A stretch of DNA of 64,000 nucleotides. It comes from Fen-1258 sp964449775 (GTDB taxonomy: Bacteria > Bacteroidota > Ignavibacteria > Ignavibacteriales > Melioribacteraceae). The notes beneath the pieces were generated by a model. The model saw nothing but the letters and a program-made list of their open reading frames with translations. It was not told the origin of the DNA and made no database searches. The stretch covers positions 62,001 to 126,000 of the forward strand of contig CAYVBQ010000004.1 in the NCBI GenBank assembly GCA_964449775.1. Direction: 5' to 3'. Position 1 is the first letter of the stretch. The number at the start of each line of letters is the position of its first letter. The translations under genes and the position numbers were made by a program. Positions 17,005 through 26,200 of this stretch are shown in pieces.

Positions 17005-17438
17005 TTTAATACTCCTTTATGATGATTAATTAAGTGGTAACTAAAATACAATGATAGTGCCATTGAAATGTTTGGTTTTTGAGTTGAAATGGCAGTTTTT
17101 AGAAGATTGTCAAGAGTGTATCTGTTTCAAAATGATATTGCTTTTATAATTGAGCCAGGCCAAAACCACAGTTAATGCTTATATTTCAAACAACTTAGAT
17201 GAGCAATGGACGCACGATCCCCTAACACTTCGACAAATAAAAAGCGATGAGTTTATTTAATACGATATTTGTTGTTGGATTGCCTTGCTTTATAGAGGAG
17301 ATTCTCAAAACGGACATATAAAGAAGATAGGATTTAAGAATAGAGCTCGCTCATTTCAAAGGAGCAGTAGGTATTGCTTTCTTAAAACGAAAAAGTGTAG
17401 CGGTTTAAAGCTACAAAGATTTAAATGGTGTGTTTATA
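17005..17438. other. Intergenic stretch upstream of the 1336-aa T9SS gene
   Basis: About 430 bases lie between rlmD (whose stop is at 17439) and the start of the 1336-residue T9SS protein gene. They should hold that gene's promoter. I see no convincing -35/-10 pair, no gene and no clear hairpin. Confidence 0.4.
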
Positions 17439-18881
17439 CTAAAAATGTAACAGCGCTACATTTTCAATGTGGTAAGTGTGCGGGAACATATCAACGGGGC
17501 GAATTTTAATCAATTTATAACCACCATCGCACAGTAATTTGATATCACGCGCTTGTGTTGCCGGATTGCAACTGATATAAACAATTTTTTTTGGCATCAA
17601 TTCCAAAATATCTCTAGCAGTTTTTGGATTCATTCCGCTGCGTGGAGGATCAGCGATAATTACATCTGGCTTCGGTAATTTCATTTGTTCAAGGATTGAT
17701 ATGAATGATTTATTCAGATCAACAAGCATCGGCTCAAAGTTTGTAATGTTGTTAAGACCAATGTTTACAGTTGCGTCTTCAATAGCAGATTCAACACTTT
17801 CAAATCCATAAACATGTTTTACATTTTTTGAAATGAAAATAGGAATTGTGCCTGCACCTGAATAAAGATCATAAACAATCTCATCACCCTTAAACCCGGC
17901 ATAATGGAGGGCGGTTGAAAATAGTTTGGCAGCTTGTCCGGTATTTGTTTGAAAGAATGAATTTGCGCTGATTCTAAATTTACATTCACCAATTAGATCA
18001 TATATAAAACCGCTTCCGTGAGAAATGATCTCGTAATCACCGTAAGCAACTTGCGAGAGCTTTTTATTTATATTGTAAACAATGGTTGTTATTTGAGGAA
18101 AACGAGCTAATATTTCTTCTCTATATTGCATGAACAAGCGTTCATTCTCTTCCGAAACAACTAGATTAATCATTAAATCATTTTGCAAAAATGACTGCTT
18201 TATTACTAAGTTTCGTAAAAATCCGGTGTGTTTTTGGGGTGAATAGGGCAAAATTTGTCGATTTTTGAAAAAGTCTCTCGTGAAATTTAGAATGCCATTG
18301 CTAACTTCCGATTGCAGCCAGCATCCGTCGATATCGAGCACTTTATCATACATTCCGGGAATATGTAAACCGAGAGCAAAGTCTTTATCCGGAATTTCCT
18401 GCATTGAACCGATCTCATCTTCACTTAACCAGCGTTTCTCTGCGAAAGAGTATTCCATCTTATTGCGGTAGAAGAATATTTTTGCGGCAGGGATAATCGG
18501 CTCCATTTCAAAATCTTTGAATCCGCCGATCCTTTCAAAAATATCTTTTACTTGTTCTTCTTTAAATTTTATCTGCTGTTCGTAGGTCAGATCTTGTGCC
18601 TTACAACCACCGCACACTCCAAAGTATTTACAATTTGCTTTAACATGGAGCGGTGATTTTATTATTAGCTCTTTTACTTTTGCTTCTGCGTAAGATGATC
18701 TAACCTTTCTTATTTGAGCGATTACTTTATCGCCCGGATATGAGCCGTCAACAAAGACAACAAATTTTTTGACCGTGCTTTCATCTTGTGTATGTACTTC
18801 TTTGATGATCTTTACAACCCCCTTACCTTCGAAAGCATAACCGGTAATATCTAATTCCAACAAATCGCCCTTCTTCATCAT
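17439..18881 (-). CDS. rlmD: 23S rRNA (uracil-C5)-methyltransferase, RlmD/RumA family
   Basis: The 480-residue product has an N-terminal TRAM RNA-binding domain (about 1-75). Iron-sulfur cysteines lie in CKYFGVCGGCKAQDLTYEQQ (about 83-102), with a probable fourth in IDGCWLQSE. The SAM-binding Rossmann fold includes VYDLYSGAGTIPIFIS, IIADPPRSGMNPK, and catalytic cysteine YISCNPATQARD. The enzyme makes 5-methyluridine in 23S rRNA; the exact position (1939, or 747 for RlmCD-type enzymes) cannot be told from the sequence. It overlaps the upstream methyltransferase gene by 4 bp, so the two are co-transcribed. Confidence 0.92.
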   Translation of the reverse strand: MMKKGDLLELDITGYAFEGKGVVKIIKEVHTQDESTVKKFVVFVDGSYPGDKVIAQIRKVRSSYAEAKVKELIIKSPLHVKANCKYFGVCGGCKAQDLTYEQQIKFKEEQVKDIFERIGGFKDFEMEPIIPAAKIFFYRNKMEYSFAEKRWLSEDEIGSMQEIPDKDFALGLHIPGMYDKVLDIDGCWLQSEVSNGILNFTRDFFKNRQILPYSPQKHTGFLRNLVIKQSFLQNDLMINLVVSEENERLFMQYREEILARFPQITTIVYNINKKLSQVAYGDYEIISHGSGFIYDLIGECKFRISANSFFQTNTGQAAKLFSTALHYAGFKGDEIVYDLYSGAGTIPIFISKNVKHVYGFESVESAIEDATVNIGLNNITNFEPMLVDLNKSFISILEQMKLPKPDVIIADPPRSGMNPKTARDILELMPKKIVYISCNPATQARDIKLLCDGGYKLIKIRPVDMFPHTYHIENVALLHF

Positions 18882-19588
18882 TGCCCTTTCTGAAGAAGCA
18901 TTGCAACGAATCCGATAAATTTATCGCCGCCCAGCTTTAAGTATGCATTCGATTCATGACTAAGCTTGTTGAGAATTTTTTTGTAGTAGCTTTTCTCTGA
19001 ACTTGAAAGTGCGTAAATGGATTCGTCAAGGAGGTTGGCGCTGTGCGAGTAGTATTTTTTCAAAGTGTGGGTTAAATTCTGGCGGACGAGGATATTAAAC
19101 TTTCTTTCCGAGTAATATTTTTCCAAATCATCAATAAACAACGGAAGCAGATCTGAAGAATCAAAAATATCTTGAACGAATGGCGGATAATCTTTTCTAA
19201 GCGTAACAACTTCTCCAACACACAAAAACCCATCCGGTTTTAGCAGGCGCTTAATCTCTTTTACTATCTTGTTTCGTTTAGTTAGTGAAATTGAAGCTTG
19301 CGCGTAAACAAGATCAAATGATGAATCATTAAAGTCTGTTACCTCAAAATCCATTAAACGAACATTTACTCTTGGTGAAGATTCCAAAATCATTTTTGAG
19401 TTCATTAATGAATCGTAATCTTCAACTATTAATTCAACGCTCGTATCAAAATGGTTTGAGAGTTCCTTAGCCATCTCTTCGCTATTTGATCCAACAACGA
19501 GAATACTCTGTGCAGGATTTTTAAAGTTGTTGACTAGAAATTCAACTTGCCTGTCCAAGCCGGGTAATAAACAATTTTCTATTTTCAT
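18878..19588 (-). CDS. Class I SAM-dependent methyltransferase-like protein
   Basis: The 236-residue product has a methyltransferase core. Motif I is QSILVVGSNSEEMAKEL (a relaxed glycine loop), followed by acidic residues in ELIVEDYDSL. The VRLMDFEVTDFNDSSFDLVYAQASISL segment and the post-motif IKRLLKPDGFLCVGE are typical of Methyltransf_11 enzymes. A helical C-terminal half (about 140-236) may hold the substrate. The weak glycine motif leaves open whether it is active. It is translationally coupled to rlmD by a 4-bp overlap. The substrate is unknown. Confidence 0.75.
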   Translation of the reverse strand: MKIENCLLPGLDRQVEFLVNNFKNPAQSILVVGSNSEEMAKELSNHFDTSVELIVEDYDSLMNSKMILESSPRVNVRLMDFEVTDFNDSSFDLVYAQASISLTKRNKIVKEIKRLLKPDGFLCVGEVVTLRKDYPPFVQDIFDSSDLLPLFIDDLEKYYSERKFNILVRQNLTHTLKKYYSHSANLLDESIYALSSSEKSYYKKILNKLSHESNAYLKLGGDKFIGFVAMLLQKGQ

Positions 19589-19653
19589 GATGGAAAGATA
19601 AGAAAAGCAGGGAAGAATATTCTCGCATCGTTTAAATGAGCCGAGGAGTAAAA

Positions 19654-19823
19654 TTACTTTATCAATGCTAATTTTTTGGTTTTGCTAAATGAGCCGCTTT
19701 GCAATCTGTAAAAATATATGCCGCTTGGCAAATTGGTACCATCAAATTTTACTTTGTATATGCCCGGATGCTTTTCTTCACTAACAAGTGTTGCAACTTC
19801 TTTTCCCAGCAGATCAAAAACTT
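19654..19823 (-). pseudogene. Out-of-frame remainder of the T9SS sorting domain of the upstream nuclease gene
   Basis: Past the stop at 19824 the minus strand continues, in another frame, with a perfectly good sorting-domain tail. It reads VQLKVFDLLGKEVATLV, then GIYKVKFDGTNLPSGIYFYR, ending KTKKLALIK and a stop at 19654-19656. The open frame begins a little earlier, inside the nuclease frame. It has no start codon of its own and only makes sense as the continuation of the nuclease gene after a frame change at the 7-bp repeats. Confidence 0.8.
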
Positions 19824-20858
19824 TTAACTGAACATAACTGAAAACTGAAAGCTGATTACTGTTTCTGGATTAAAAGGACTTGGATAGTTCTGCTTTAATT
19901 CAAAAGTTGTTGGAATATTTTCTGATTGAAAAACATTTGTTGGTGAGGTTGGAACGCCAAACTTAAAATCCGCAAAAATTGGGAGATGATCTGATGCATT
20001 TTTTAACGCAGTACCAATGGAGGGATCTGTTGGAAACCAATCGTTTGTACCGCTATTTACATCGCTGTAAAAGTGTTTATTGTCGTTTCCAAAAATTTTA
20101 AATGAACCGGGCACATATTCTATTCCTCCGTGTTCATTAACAGCCCTAGAAATTAGTATCATATCTAATCTTGTATTTATTCCACCCCTGGTTGACCACG
20201 TGCATGCTGAAGAAAATTGGATATTTTTATTCCAGTTGCCGTTAACATTTAGCATGTCGATAAAATAACCTTGTGATGAATTGTCTATTAATCTTTGAAA
20301 TGCAGGCTCGTCTGATGTAAAAATATTGAAATCACCGGCTACTATATAATTCGCCGTTGGTAATAATTTTAAGGTTCTATTGCGAAGAGAATTTACAGCG
20401 CTTAATCTGCGAGCTGTCTCTTGGGGATATGCTTTTAGATGCACCCCAAAAATTATTAGTGTGTCTTTGGTTATTTTATGCGCAAATTTGAATTCGGCGA
20501 TTGGTCTTGTGTCAGCAGCAATCATGCTTGAACCAAGATAAGTCAGTAAAGAATCTATATAGAATACGGCGCATTCGTTTCCGGTTCCCCATGTAATGTT
20601 AACCTCTTTTGATGCTTGGTATTTTGGCGTCAATACATTACTAAGCAATTGGTTTACAGCATCAGACCCATCCAACTCAACTGCTAAGAGAATTGTCGGT
20701 TTAATCTGATCCATAACAATTTTAATATAACTCGCCGCACTATTGGCTCTGGGATACTGTTTAAGATTATATGTGGCAATCCTAACGGTCTCTTGTCCGT
20801 AAAGAGATAAAGTACATGCTAATAGTAGAGACAACAGTAATTTTCTTTTCACGACCAT
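19824..20858 (-). CDS. Secreted endonuclease/exonuclease/phosphatase-family enzyme, sorting domain frameshifted
   Basis: The 344-residue product has a signal peptide (to about residue 22) and an EEP-fold catalytic domain. Motifs are IATYNLKQY (start of fold, metal site), HLKAYP, VAGDFNIFTSDEPAF, and the catalytic SDHLPIFADF near the end. The family cleaves phosphodiester bonds in DNA, RNA or lipids. The likely substrate is extracellular nucleic acid; this is inference. The T9SS sorting domain begins (ELKQNYPSPFNPETVISF), then is cut short within a tract of 7-bp repeats (19827-19864). The rest of the domain lies in another frame down to 19654. A GTG at 20852 with AAGGA in front may be the true start. 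Confidence 0.85.
   Translation of the reverse strand: MVVKRKLLLSLLLACTLSLYGQETVRIATYNLKQYPRANSAASYIKIVMDQIKPTILLAVELDGSDAVNQLLSNVLTPKYQASKEVNITWGTGNECAVFYIDSLLTYLGSSMIAADTRPIAEFKFAHKITKDTLIIFGVHLKAYPQETARRLSAVNSLRNRTLKLLPTANYIVAGDFNIFTSDEPAFQRLIDNSSQGYFIDMLNVNGNWNKNIQFSSACTWSTRGGINTRLDMILISRAVNEHGGIEYVPGSFKIFGNDNKHFYSDVNSGTNDWFPTDPSIGTALKNASDHLPIFADFKFGVPTSPTNVFQSENIPTTFELKQNYPSPFNPETVISFQFSVMFS
19827..19864 (-). repeat. Heptamer repeats inside a T9SS sorting domain (copy 1)
   Basis: On the plus strand, register units are ACTGAAA (19837-19843), ACTGAAA (19844-19850), GCTGATT (19851-19857) and ACTGTTT (19858-19864), with a further ACTGAAC at 19827. The nuclease frame ends in this tract. Adding one 7-bp unit, or losing two, would join the two frames. 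Confidence 0.8.
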
Positions 20859-20956
20859 CCTTATTATAAAACTGAATTTGTTGAAGTAAATTTAAGAAAT
20901 AAATAGTCCGCCATGATACTACACAATAATAGCAACGCACGCCCAGAAATAAAAAA

Positions 20957-20978
20957 GCGGCTTCCCAAAAAAAGCCGC
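20957..20978 (-). terminator. Terminator after the fibronectin-III T9SS gene
   Basis: On the minus strand GCGGCTTT pairs with GAAGCCGC across a short loop and is followed by TTTTTTATTT. It lies about 50 bases past the frame-corrected end of the fibronectin-III gene, consistent with that gene truly extending to 21027. Confidence 0.85.
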
Positions 20979-21026
20979 GTTCCTTAAACAAATTACTTCT
21001 TATTTCTTGATTCTTACTTCTTGTTT

Positions 21027-21116
21027 TTATTTCATCAGTACAAGCTTTGCCGATTTATGAAATTCTTTTCCGCCGTTAATTGATTTTGCATTAATTGTAT
21101 AAATATAAACACCGCT
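21027..21116 (-). pseudogene. Out-of-frame remainder of the T9SS sorting domain of the FN3 protein
   Basis: The sorting domain continues here, out of frame with the main reading. It reads SGVYIYTINAKSINGGKEF, then HKSAKLVLMK and a stop at 21027-21029. This is a normal T9SS type A ending and is followed by a good terminator. It has no start of its own; it is the true end of the upstream gene after a frame change at the 7-bp repeats. Confidence 0.82.
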
Positions 21117-23205
21117 TGTGAGTGTAGAGTGTAGAGTGTAGAGCGGAGAACGTAGAACGATGAACTCCGGCGTTCTGGACCTCGTTGACTAATGTGACGA
21201 TCTCGCGTCCGAGTATATCGTAAACTTTCAATGCTACAAAGCTGTTTGTGGGAATCTGATAACTAATAACAGTTTCCGGATTAAACGGATTCGGAAAATT
21301 TTGAAACAAATCATATTTGTTCGGAATGCCAGAAGAAATCTCATAAACGCCCGTGATGCTGGTTGTTACTGTAATCGTATTTGAATATGGACTAGCCCCT
21401 TCTTTATTAGAGGCAGAGACGCGATAAAAATAAGTAGTGTTTGGACTGAGAGAAATAATATTTAGTGAAGTACTATTTCCGGCATCTCTGTTCTCGTAAT
21501 TTGTAACAAAACTTGCGAAATTATTGGTCGTTGAAACATCCAACCAATAATTTGTTGCATTAGTTGAGGCATTCCAATTTGCCGTAAATCCGTCTTTGGC
21601 AATACTTGTTGCTGCGAGCGCCAATGGAGCTGCCAAAAGCGTAGTAACTGAAATAGAATTTGAGTTTGGGCTTGTTCCGCCGCTGTTTGAAGCACGAATA
21701 CGATAATAATAACGAGTACTAGGAATAAGATCGGAAACATTTGTGAGTATTACAGAACCAACTTTTTTATCATTGTAGTTAGGTAAGATATTTGAAAATG
21801 CTTCATCGGTTGAAACATCAATTGAATAATTAGTCGCACCGGAAGAACTGTACCAACTTGCAGTAAAACTTGTAGTTGTAATATTTGCCGCCTCTTTTGT
21901 AACGGGTGTTGAAGGGACCGGCAGGTTTTCCGTACTCACCATTATCGAATTCGAATTTCCGCTGGAGTTGCTGCTGCTATAAGCCCGCACCCGATAATAA
22001 TATGTTGTACCGGGAGTAAGCGAAGAAACGATGGCGGTTGTATCATTTCCCGCATCTTTATTATTATAATTAGTTAAAAAAGTTGAAAAGTCAGATGATG
22101 TCGATACATCAATCTTATATGAAGTAGCGCCTGTTAAACGATTCCACTTTGCCGTGAAGCCGGTGGTTGAGATATTAGTTGCGGGAATGGCGATAGGTGA
22201 TGTAAGTAAAGTGATAACGGAAATTGTATTTGAGCTCGATGTTGTTGTAGTGCCGTTTGAGGCACGAACTCTGTAATAATATTGTGTATTTGCATTGAGT
22301 GAAGAAATATTAAAAGTGGTTACATTTCCCAAATCTTTGTTGTTATAGTCGGTAAGCAAACTTGAAAAATCGGAAGTAGTTGATACATCAAGCAAATAAT
22401 TAGTGGCAGTTGCCGATGCATTCCAGTTTGCCGTAAAACTTGACGATGTAATATTTGTTGCTGATTTGGCGACTGGTGCTGCTAAGGATTGAGTCGCCGG
22501 CAATAATGTGCCCCATGAGTTTGCGACACGAATTCCATCGACCGTCATATTTTGAGTAGCACTGTATTGTCTAAGTGCAATAGCGGACAAGGATGACTGG
22601 CCTGTTCCAACCGAAGTAAGTAAAGCAGCACCGGCAGCATCTTCGGTAGCGGGAACACCGCTGGACGTTACCCACAATGAACTTGTGGCAGCAGTTGTTC
22701 CAGTAGAAAAATCATATTTTAAAATACATAAGTATGTTGTGCCAAGTGTAAAGTTCGTTGTGCTATAGGAGGCTGTACTGCCATTCGAAAGACCAAATTG
22801 GAATTGCGTTGCCGGGTCTGTTCCAGGTTGAACCCAAACTCTTCCAGCGAAGGTGGTTGATGTATTTAGCAAATGTATAAAATAGCCTTGAGTTGCAACA
22901 TCTACCTTTACCAAGAAAACAAAATAAAAAACACCACTGGTTTGTGCCGTAAACGTTCTATTATCATCCTCTCCGGTGTTGTTCAGAAGAGCAGCATTTC
23001 CAATACCTGATGCTATATAATTCGCAAAAGTTAATCCCGGAGAGGTGACTTTTATTGGAGCAGTACCACCGCCGCTATGGGCAGTCCATCCATTTGCCGT
23101 CAATAATGCACCATCAGCGTAATCAAAATTCTCTTCTAAGAGCAAGGATTGTGCAAAAATTGTTGAACCCAAAAGCAGGAAAAGTATTAGTGTTATTTTT
23201 TTCAT
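21091..23205 (-). CDS. T9SS cargo protein with four fibronectin-III domains, sorting domain frameshifted
   Basis: The product has about 704 residues. A signal peptide (MKKITLILFLLLGSTIFAQ) is followed by a beta-sandwich of about 220 residues that is clearly related to the protein at 30984-32024 (LLEENFDYADG, VTSPGLTFANY, NSWGTLL). Four fibronectin type III repeats of about 92 residues follow, each with WN/WY near the start, LDVSTTSDFSS, and TQYYYRVRASN. A T9SS sorting domain begins (NFPNPFNPETVISY) but ends in the nonsense tail HSTLYTHKRCLYLYN. The cause is a run of 7-bp repeats; the proper tail follows in the next frame to 21027. I use the ATG at 23205; a GTG seven codons earlier has no ribosome site. 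It is likely a surface-binding protein. Confidence 0.85.
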   Translation of the reverse strand: MKKITLILFLLLGSTIFAQSLLLEENFDYADGALLTANGWTAHSGGGTAPIKVTSPGLTFANYIASGIGNAALLNNTGEDDNRTFTAQTSGVFYFVFLVKVDVATQGYFIHLLNTSTTFAGRVWVQPGTDPATQFQFGLSNGSTASYSTTNFTLGTTYLCILKYDFSTGTTAATSSLWVTSSGVPATEDAAGAALLTSVGTGQSSLSAIALRQYSATQNMTVDGIRVANSWGTLLPATQSLAAPVAKSATNITSSSFTANWNASATATNYLLDVSTTSDFSSLLTDYNNKDLGNVTTFNISSLNANTQYYYRVRASNGTTTTSSSNTISVITLLTSPIAIPATNISTTGFTAKWNRLTGATSYKIDVSTSSDFSTFLTNYNNKDAGNDTTAIVSSLTPGTTYYYRVRAYSSSNSSGNSNSIMVSTENLPVPSTPVTKEAANITTTSFTASWYSSSGATNYSIDVSTDEAFSNILPNYNDKKVGSVILTNVSDLIPSTRYYYRIRASNSGGTSPNSNSISVTTLLAAPLALAATSIAKDGFTANWNASTNATNYWLDVSTTNNFASFVTNYENRDAGNSTSLNIISLSPNTTYFYRVSASNKEGASPYSNTITVTTSITGVYEISSGIPNKYDLFQNFPNPFNPETVISYQIPTNSFVALKVYDILGREIVTLVNEVQNAGVHRSTFSALHSTLYTHKRCLYLYN
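21122..21163 (-). repeat. Six heptamer repeats inside a T9SS sorting domain (copy 2)
   Basis: In perfect 7-base register on the plus strand: GTGTAGA, GTGTAGA, GTGTAGA, GCGGAGA, ACGTAGA, ACGATGA. They are in the coding region between the AGVHR and SGVYIY parts of the sorting domain. Loss of one unit (or gain of two) would bring the two halves into one frame. The unit TGTAGAG recurs at 38992. Confidence 0.9.
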
Positions 23206-23272
23206 AAGGATCTCATTTTTTCTCACAGCAGAGCGTGAATTATATGAAAATAATTTTTTTAATTAAGACTAT

Positions 23273-26200
23273 TTATTTCATCAACAACATTTTTTTGATC
23301 TGAGTAAAACCACGTCCTGAGCCTGACGAAGGATTTCCAGCATAGATTTTATAAATGTAAATTCCGCTGGAAAGATTTGTGGCGTTAAAATTAATTTCAT
23401 GGAATCCCGCACTCTGAATGCCATCAAAAAGTCTCGCTACTTCTTCGCCGAGTATATTGTAAACGGTTAAGCTAACATTACTTTCCTTTGGTAATCCATA
23501 TCTAATGATTGTTGATGGATTGAATGGATTGGGATAATTCTGTTCAACCTGATAAGTATCAGGAATGCCTAAATTCAAATCTTCAACGTTTGTCAATCTT
23601 CCGGCTTGTCTTACTTCAACAGTTTTTGGACTACCAATAACGCCATCGGCGCTTATTATTATAGTCCCAATTCTTGAAATGCTATTGTTGGGACTGTAAC
23701 TAATTTTAAGTTCACCATTGTTGGTTCCACTTGCTTCAGATATAATTGTTATCCAAAATACATTTGAGACTGCATTCCACTTCATATTTCCACCGCCACT
23801 ATTATAAACAAAGATAGAAGTTGTGCCCTTTGAAGAATTTGCATTGATTATTTCCGGCAGTACACTCAATATTCGCATTGTTGTGAAGTTGGCAACTAAG
23901 TTTCGATTGCCGTTCACTAAAAAAGTATAGTTCAAAGAATCCGAGACTATGCTGCTATTTTCCGTCCAATTAGCGAAATCATATCCCGCACTCGGTAATG
24001 CTTTTACAGTAACCGAATTTCCATAATAAAAAGCTCCTCCCCCTGTAGTAGTACCACCTTCTACTGTATTTGATTGAACGGCAACTGTATATTGAATTAA
24101 TGCAAAGTTGGCTACTAAGTTTCTATTACCGCTGACAGTAAAAGTATAGCTGGGATTTGTTGAAATGACTGATCCCCCCTCTGTCCAATTAACAAAATTA
24201 TATCCGGCATTCGGTATAGCGGTAACAGTTATGGAGCTTCCCTCGTAGAACGACCCTTCACCAATTGTGGTTCCACCCTTCGAATTATTTGTAGAAAGTA
24301 GAACTGTTTTTTTCAAAATTACTTTTATAACTCGAGTAACTGTATTACTTGTGGAGTTTTCGTCTTGAACAGTTATACTAATAGTTCGCGGTAAATTACT
24401 GGGACTATTGCTGGTATTCTGGTACTTGACATTTCTTATTATAGCTTCATAATCCCACACTGAAGATAAATACAATATCAGTGTTCCAGAGTTCGAAACC
24501 CAATTTTTTGTAATTTGGCTTGGACTTTCTAAAATGAGGAGGTCTTCCCCATTCTTATAGTTACCAGTTATTTGAACTATTGCGAATTCCAAGCCATATA
24601 ACCCCTCACCCAGGACGGTAACACTATTCGTCACCTTTATTGGAATATCTCCTTGCTTATAAACTAAAGTATCAGTTTCGATTTCTCCTAAAATCGGCGG
24701 AGTCTTACCCAAATCTATTTCTCTTGTTGAAATATTACTGTTAGTTAAGCCATCATTAACTTTGAAAGTTACTTTCCTTAGCATTTTCAGCGGAGACGTA
24801 CTTGTGTTGTGATATGTAATACTCCTTAATGCAGCTTGATAATTTGATAGAGACGCGGCTCCGCTTAGACTCAATGTTCCATTTGCCACATCCCAGTTTC
24901 CAGAAATTCCATTTGCATTAGTAAAACTTAATACATCAATTCCATTCTGATAAAAACCCGTAATCTGAACTTCAGCACTAACTAAATTTGCATTATCCGG
25001 ATCGTTTACTAAAATAGTGTTTGTTATTATTGTTGGAGGATCCCCTTTAAAATAACTCAATTTTGTCCCCTCAATTGAAGCCAACCTTGGTGCATTATTG
25101 ACAGAAGTAACAGTAATAGTTCTTGTTACAGTATTACTATTTAACGCACCATCATTTACAGTAAAGCTAACGGTTCTCAAAACCGTAGCCGGGTTTTGAG
25201 AAGTGTTCTGATATTTTACACTTCTTAGAGCTGTTTGATAATTAGAAACTGTGGCAGCTCCACTTAAATTCAAAGTTCCTGATCCTGCAATCCAAGCGCC
25301 TGTTATTCCATTCTGATTCGTAAACGACAACACATCTTCACCGTTAGTGTAATTACCTGTTATTTGAACAACAGCACTTGCCATGGTTGTGTTATCCACA
25401 TCGCTTAGCGTTAACGAACCGGTAATTTGTGTTGGTAAATCCCCTTCAATGTAATTAATTGATGTAATTTCTATTCCGGATAGTGCTGGTGCGTCGTTAA
25501 CAGCCGTTATTGAAATATTTCTTGTGAGTGTGTTGCTTTCATCAGTACCATCAGAAAATGAAATGCTCACAGTCCTTTGTAAAATACTCGGGTTTTGAGA
25601 TATATTTTGGTACTTAACACTTCTTAATGCAGCTTCATAATTTGCAACTGATGATGTGCCGGATAAAGTCAGTTTTCCATTTGTTGCATCCCAATTACCT
25701 GTGATTTCGTTGGCATTTGTAAAGCTTAGTATGTCTTCTCCATTTTGGTAATTGCCTATTATTTGGATAACCCCACTTACTAAATTTGCAGCTATAGCCG
25801 CAATTGTTGTAGTAGTGGTTATAAATATCTCTCCTACATCTTCTGTATAAGCATATGCCCCCTCAATTGCTGCCAAAAGAATAGCCGGCGGTTGAAATGA
25901 ATAATCCGTCCCGGTAATAGTAACGTTTGCCTTTGTTCCTGCAGAGACTGTAAAATTTGACTGATCGAAAGAGGGTTGAACATTTGGAGTTAATGTTGTG
26001 ACACTTAGGTCAATATCGGCTGTGATAAAGAAATTTTTTGTTGTTGTGGAAAGCGCTTCTGTAAATCCGCTTAGCTGAATTTCTGTTGCTGTTTGAACTA
26101 CACTAACACCGGATATTTGTGTGTTGTCTCCGGAAGTTGAATAATTGTTATCCGTTGACTTATAGAATTTTAGATTGCTCAATTTACCAACTGTTGTTGA

